A stretch of 47,932 bases of DNA from Mesorhizobium intechi. GTDB taxonomy: Bacteria > Pseudomonadota > Alphaproteobacteria > Rhizobiales > Rhizobiaceae. A model generated the notes under the pieces. The model was not told where the DNA came from. It saw only the letters and a list, made by a program, of their open reading frames with translations, and did not search any database. Position 1 is the first letter of the stretch. Every line of letters starts with the position of its first letter. The position numbers and the translations under genes are program-made. Shown one piece after another: positions 44,161-47,932 of this stretch. Where the stretch lies: assembly GCF_002879535.1 (NCBI RefSeq), contig NZ_PNOT02000228.1, positions 1-47,932 of the forward strand. The letters are read 5' to 3'.

Positions 44161-45015
44161 ATGGTGGCGTTCCATCGGAGGTTCCTGATCCTGGCGTCGC
44201 TGCTGATCGCCGCGCTGCCATTGGCTCCTGGGGCTCGCGCGGCCGAACCCCAGGTACCAGTGTTGTGGGACGCCAAGGAACGGTTGCCGAAGCCCGACCT
44301 CTCGGCCTTGCCACGGCTGCGATTCCTGACGACCACGGATTTTCCACCCTTCAATTTCCTCGATGGCGCCGGAAAGCTGTCCGGTTTCCACATCGACCTG
44401 GCGCGCGCCATCTGCGCCGAACTCGGCATTGCCGACAAATGCCAGATCCAGGCATTGCCCTGGGGCGAACTTGAAGGGGCGATCGAGAAAGGCGAAGGCG
44501 AAGCGATCATCGCCGGCATCGCCGCGACGCCGCAATCGCGCCAGACCTACGCCTTCTCGCGCTCCTATCTGCAGTTTCCGGCGCGCTTCATCACGCGGAA
44601 GAACAAGGCGATTGCCGAACCGGTTTTCGACAAGCTGCGCAGCAAGCGCGTCGGGGTTCTCGCCGGCTCGGCGCATGAGCGCATGCTACGCGACTATTTC
44701 AACACGGCCCAAATCGTCACCTTCAACGGACCGGATGCCCTCTACGGCGACCTCAAGGCGGGCAAGATCGATGCCGCCTTCGGTGACGGCATGCGTTTCG
44801 CATTCTGGCTGGGCGGCTCCGATGCGGCCGGGTGCTGCCGTTTTGCCGGCGGTCCCTATCTGGCGCCCGAATATCTGGGCACGGGCATGGCTATCGCCAC
44901 AAGGGCGGACAATCCGGCGCTGGCCGCCGCGATCGATTACGCGCTGCAGGAGATCTCGATGAAGGGCACCTTCGCCGAATTCTACCTGCGCTACTTTCCG
45001 GTCAGCTTTTTCTGA
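44161..45015 (+). CDS. Periplasmic solute-binding protein, family 3
   Basis: A 284-residue exported protein. Signal peptide LILASLLIAALPLAPGARAAEP, cleaved near ARA-A. The mature part has LRFLTTTDFPPFNFLDGAGK and LSGFHIDLARAICAELG, the family 3 (amino-acid-type) signature, then GIAATPQSRQTYAFSRSYLQ, VGVLAGSAHERML and the C-terminal LQEISMKGTFAEFYLRYF. It contains the CC pair in AAGCCRFAGG. Such proteins bind amino acids or related compounds for ABC uptake, but no permease or ATPase is adjacent. It is divergent from luxR. ATG 44161 has GGAG 4 bp before it. Confidence 0.88.
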   Translation: MVAFHRRFLILASLLIAALPLAPGARAAEPQVPVLWDAKERLPKPDLSALPRLRFLTTTDFPPFNFLDGAGKLSGFHIDLARAICAELGIADKCQIQALPWGELEGAIEKGEGEAIIAGIAATPQSRQTYAFSRSYLQFPARFITRKNKAIAEPVFDKLRSKRVGVLAGSAHERMLRDYFNTAQIVTFNGPDALYGDLKAGKIDAAFGDGMRFAFWLGGSDAAGCCRFAGGPYLAPEYLGTGMAIATRADNPALAAAIDYALQEISMKGTFAEFYLRYFPVSFF

Positions 45016-45084
45016 TTCCCGATCACGGCCCAGGGTTTGTTGAGATTCAGGTCAGGCCGGCATCGGCTGAATATCAAATGAGCC

Positions 45085-45498
45085 CTAAGTCAGGGTGCGC
45101 AGCCGCGCCTTTGCCGCGCGGCCGATGGCGGCGACGGTCAGCGTGTCGAGATCGAGCTTGCGGCGGATCAACTGCAGCACCCGGACTTCCTCCATGCGCA
45201 TTTCCAGATCGACGGCGGCCACTTCGAAGGCGGCGGCATAGGCGGTATCGCGCAGGCGCTCCGGCAGGGCTTCGGCAATTTGGGCCAGGACACCCTCGAG
45301 GCCATCCTTTTCATGCAGCAGCTTCTGGCAAGCCTGGGCGACGGGAACCAGGCGGTCCTGCTTGAAATCCTCGAACACCGGCCATGAGCGGACAACGTCG
45401 CCGATCCGGGCCAGTTCGACATCGGTCATATCGCGGTCGGAGGCCGAGGTGATGACCATCAGGTAGATCAGGGCTTCATGCGGGGTCGGCGACGGCAT
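45085..45498 (-). CDS. TerB-like protein
   Basis: A 137-residue all-helical cytosolic protein of the TerB-like family. MPSPTPHEALIYLMVITSAS and MTDVELARIGDVV match the acidic metal-binding first half seen in TerB, with DLEMRMEEVRVLQLIRRKLDL at the end. TerB-type proteins are tied to tellurite resistance and metal-linked stress, but stand-alone members have no proven role; tellurite resistance should not be assumed. AAGGAG lies before the ATG. Divergent from lysK. Confidence 0.85.
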   Translation of the reverse strand: MPSPTPHEALIYLMVITSASDRDMTDVELARIGDVVRSWPVFEDFKQDRLVPVAQACQKLLHEKDGLEGVLAQIAEALPERLRDTAYAAAFEVAAVDLEMRMEEVRVLQLIRRKLDLDTLTVAAIGRAAKARLRTLT

Positions 45499-45655
45499 TC
45501 TTTACTCCTTGAACGGGTTTCGAAGGTAGGAACGGGGGTCGAAGGTCGCAAGGAAAAAGCGCGCTACGCGTTGACGCTCCGGCCATGCGCGCCTAGAGGA
45601 CCGGTTGAAAATCGACACTGCGACCATACCGGCGAGCAATTTGGAAAACAGGATC

Positions 45656-47302
45656 ATGGCGGGATCAAACATAATCGATCTCAATCCCGAACTGCTGGCG
45701 GCAGCGGCCGAGAGCAAGGCATGGCCGTTCGAGGAAGCCAAAAAGCTCATCGAGCGCTACAAAGGCAGCGACTTTCCCGAAACGATCCTGTTCGAGACCG
45801 GCTATGGCCCGTCGGGCCTGCCGCATATCGGCACGTTCGGCGAGGTGGCGCGCACCTCGATGGTGCGCCATGCGTTCCGCGTGCTGACACAGGACAAGGT
45901 CGCCACCAAGCTGCTGTGCTTCTCCGACGACATGGACGGGATGCGCAAGATACCCGACAACGTGCCGGATCGCGCGGCACTCGAGCCGCATCTGCACAAG
46001 CCGCTGTCTTCCGTCCCCAATCCGTTCGGCGGCGACTATGCCAGCTTCGCCGACCACAACAATGCGATGCTCTGCCGTTTCCTCGACACGTTCGGCTTCG
46101 ACTACGAATTCGCCAGCGCGACGCAGTACTACAAGTCAGGTCGTTTCGACGCCATGCTGCTGCGTGCTGCCGAGCGCTACGACAAGATCATGGCGGTGAT
46201 GCTGCCGACGCTCGGGCCGGAGCGGCAGGCGACCTACAGCCCGTTCCTGCCGATTTCGCCGAGGAGCGGCCGTGTGCTTTACGTGCCGATGAAGCATGTC
46301 GACGCCAAGGCCGGCACCATCACCTTCGACGATGAAGGCACCGAGACCACGCTTTCGATCACCGGCGGCCGGGTGAAGCTGCAGTGGAAGCCGGATTTCG
46401 GCATGCGCTGGGCAGCGCTCGGCGTCGATTTCGAGATGTTCGGCAAGGATCACCAGACCAACGCGGTGGTCTATGACCGCATCTGCAACATTCTGGGCGG
46501 GCGGGCACCGGAGCATTTCGTCTACGAGCTCTTCCTCGACGAAAACGGCCAGAAGATCTCGAAGTCGAAGGGCAATGGCCTGACCATCGACGAATGGCTG
46601 ACCTACGCGCCGACCGAGAGCCTCGGGCTCTACATGTACCAGCGGCCGCGGCAGGCCAAGAAGCTCTATTTCGATGTCATTCCGAGGGCGGTGGACGAGT
46701 ATTACACCTTCCTGGCCGCCTACCCCAGGCAGGATTGGAAGGAGCGGCTGGGCAACCCGGTCTGGCACATGCATGACGGCAATCCGCCTGCCATCGACAT
46801 GCCGGTGCCGTTCTCGCTGCTGCTCAACCTTGTCAGCGCCTCCAATGCGCAGAACAAGGACGTGCTATGGGGTTTCATCTCGCGCCATACGCAAGGCGTG
46901 ACGCCAAAGACGCATCCCGAGCTCGACCAGCTGGTCGGCCACGCGATCCGCTATTTCGACGATTTCGTGAAGCCGACCAAAACCTTCCGCCCAGCCGACG
47001 AGGTCGAGCGCGAAGCGCTGGCAGCCCTCGACGCGGCGCTTGGCGCGCTGCCGGCGGATGCCGGCGGCGAAGCGATCCAGAACGCTTCGCTCAACGTGGC
47101 GCGCAAGATCGCGCGCTACCAGGATCACTCCAAGCAGAGCCCGGAGGGTGGTCCCGGCGTTTCGGGCGCCTTCTTCCAGATGATCTACCAGGTTCTTATC
47201 GGCCAGGAACGCGGCCCGCGCTTCGGCTCGTTCGCCGCGCTCTACGGCGTCGCCGAGACCCGCGCGCTCATTCAGCAGGCGCTGGCTGGTCAGTTGGCTT
47301 GA
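45656..47302 (+). CDS. lysK: Lysyl-tRNA synthetase, class I
   Basis: A 548-residue class I LysRS, the archaeal-like type used by many alphaproteobacteria in place of class II LysS. Marks are [19 protein letters not shown] (HIGH-type motif), [11 protein letters not shown] (KMSKS motif) and [20 protein letters not shown], then GKDHQTNA. It charges tRNA-Lys. The frame is open from a TTG at 45605, but ATG 45656 ([14 protein letters not shown]) follows AGGA and suits the family N-terminus. Its 3' end overlaps the convergent partial gene by 35 bp. Confidence 0.95.
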   Translation: MAGSNIIDLNPELLAAAAESKAWPFEEAKKLIERYKGSDFPETILFETGYGPSGLPHIGTFGEVARTSMVRHAFRVLTQDKVATKLLCFSDDMDGMRKIPDNVPDRAALEPHLHKPLSSVPNPFGGDYASFADHNNAMLCRFLDTFGFDYEFASATQYYKSGRFDAMLLRAAERYDKIMAVMLPTLGPERQATYSPFLPISPRSGRVLYVPMKHVDAKAGTITFDDEGTETTLSITGGRVKLQWKPDFGMRWAALGVDFEMFGKDHQTNAVVYDRICNILGGRAPEHFVYELFLDENGQKISKSKGNGLTIDEWLTYAPTESLGLYMYQRPRQAKKLYFDVIPRAVDEYYTFLAAYPRQDWKERLGNPVWHMHDGNPPAIDMPVPFSLLLNLVSASNAQNKDVLWGFISRHTQGVTPKTHPELDQLVGHAIRYFDDFVKPTKTFRPADEVEREALAALDAALGALPADAGGEAIQNASLNVARKIARYQDHSKQSPEGGPGVSGAFFQMIYQVLIGQERGPRFGSFAALYGVAETRALIQQALAGQLA

Positions 47303-47932
47303 GGGCGCCGTCGACCTCTTCCAGTATCGAACCCGGCGCCTGAAGCGCCGGGGCTGGCGCGGGCGGCACCGCTGCGATGCCGGCCAGGTTCGGCGCCGAT
47401 CCGAAAATGCCCTTCTTCGCGCTTTGCGCCTTTTCACCGGCCTCGACGTAGGGTCCGGCCTTGGCGGCACGCGCCCAGCCATTGTCGACCAGCCACTGGC
47501 CGACGTCCTGCTTGCCGATCCGGCATTCCGCCGAGATGCGGTCGCGGCCGCCTTCGGGCGGCACCGTGCAGACCACGGCGCGGCCGCGCAGGAAGGCGCG
47601 GAACGCCGTGCGCGCACGGATACCGCACGGCCAGGACTTGCCGTCGGTGGTGCAGGTCTCTTCCTGTCCGACGACATCGATGCCGGAGATCGCCACCGAA
47701 TAGCCTTTCGCCTCGATCAGCCCGGCGGCTGTCGCGACCGGCTGGAACAGCTTCGTGCCATTCCAGTCATCGGGCATCTTCGGCTTGGGCGGCATGGCCA
47801 GCGCCAGCTTGCTCAGCGGCTCGCGCGGCTCGACCCGCTCGAGTTGCCCAGCGGGCAGTTCCGGCGGCGCGACGACATCCGGATCGATCGCCCGCGAATG
47901 CACCGCCGGCTTTGGCGGTGGCGGAGTGGCGG
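47268..47932 (-). CDS. Thermonuclease-like (SNase fold) protein, partial
   Basis: The frame is open to the window edge, so the N-terminus lies outside. At least 221 residues are seen. The centre has [20 protein letters not shown] and [20 protein letters not shown], resembling staphylococcal-nuclease-like proteins, with [22 protein letters not shown] and [17 protein letters not shown] as the usual later motifs. The N-terminal part is Pro-rich ([12 protein letters not shown]), as in secreted or membrane-linked forms. The catalytic Arg/Asp set is incomplete in what I can place, so nuclease activity is not certain. Convergent with lysK. Confidence 0.75.
   Translation of the reverse strand, partial: ATPPPPKPAVHSRAIDPDVVAPPELPAGQLERVEPREPLSKLALAMPPKPKMPDDWNGTKLFQPVATAAGLIEAKGYSVAISGIDVVGQEETCTTDGKSWPCGIRARTAFRAFLRGRAVVCTVPPEGGRDRISAECRIGKQDVGQWLVDNGWARAAKAGPYVEAGEKAQSAKKGIFGSAPNLAGIAAVPPAPAPALQAPGSILEEVDGALKPTDQPAPAE

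Noticed and set aside
45085..45498. Tellurite-resistance operon
   Set aside because: Only one TerB-like gene is present, without terA, terC, terD or terZ; the family name alone does not support the phenotype.
1..47932. CRISPR arrays, insertion sequences, prophage or toxin-antitoxin modules
   Set aside because: No regular spaced repeats, transposase or integrase motifs, phage structural genes or paired small toxin/antitoxin genes were seen on either strand.

Overview
The window is about 48 kb of high-GC chromosome from an alphaproteobacterium of the Rhizobiales, most likely Mesorhizobium or a close relative. This rests on gene content and order: a gbpR-chvE-gguA-gguB-gguC sugar locus, gcrA, a class I lysyl-tRNA synthetase, C4-pathway hemA, Omp25-type porin-like protein, a SAM-II riboswitch before metZ, and dispersed palindromes that I associate with Mesorhizobium genomes. 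It looks like ordinary chromosome. I see no transposase, integrase, phage gene, CRISPR array or rRNA. There is one tRNA gene, tRNA-Gly(CCC).

Layout: 0-12.5 kb holds the end of hemA, an aminotransferase, mscL, a very large symporter-like hybrid histidine kinase convergent with a NarL-type regulator, a coiled-coil exported protein, a DUF952 protein overlapping pyrD, a MATE exporter, an HDAC-like deacetylase, a small membrane protein and an Omp25-like protein. 12.7-20.1 kb is a one-direction run: small lipoprotein, OmpR-type regulator plus kinase, GtrB-like glycosyltransferase, a polytopic GT-C-like membrane protein and an AT3-SGNH acyltransferase. Together they suggest regulated modification of a surface glycan. 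20.2-21.8 kb holds tRNA-Gly, a Stf0-like sulfotransferase and an Arg/Trp-rich exported protein. 21.9-28.5 kb is the monosaccharide uptake locus (LysR regulator, binding protein, ATPase, permease, GguC), with two copies of one palindromic repeat on either side of gguA-gguB.

28.8-36.5 kb carries nucleotide and amino-acid metabolism: a long-form dCTP deaminase, metZ behind a SAM-II riboswitch that runs into a terminator/antiterminator pair, a GT21-like glycosyltransferase, apaG, and the argD-argF-hslO operon. argD is preceded by a 26-codon ORF ending in an Arg-rich stretch. 36.8-41.6 kb has gcrA, with four GANTC sites upstream, then corA, phoU, phoR without pst genes between them, and ppk2. 41.7-45.0 kb is a quorum-sensing locus: LuxR, LuxI and an overlapping crotonase with altered catalytic residues, beside a solute-binding protein. 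The window ends with a TerB-like protein, lysK and a partial thermonuclease-like protein.

The most interesting leads are the argD leader ORF, the SAM-II/terminator architecture, the luxI-crotonase pair with a perfect palindrome upstream, the surface-glycan cluster and the Arg/Trp-rich exported protein. All functions are read from sequence motifs and remembered family features; no database search was run.
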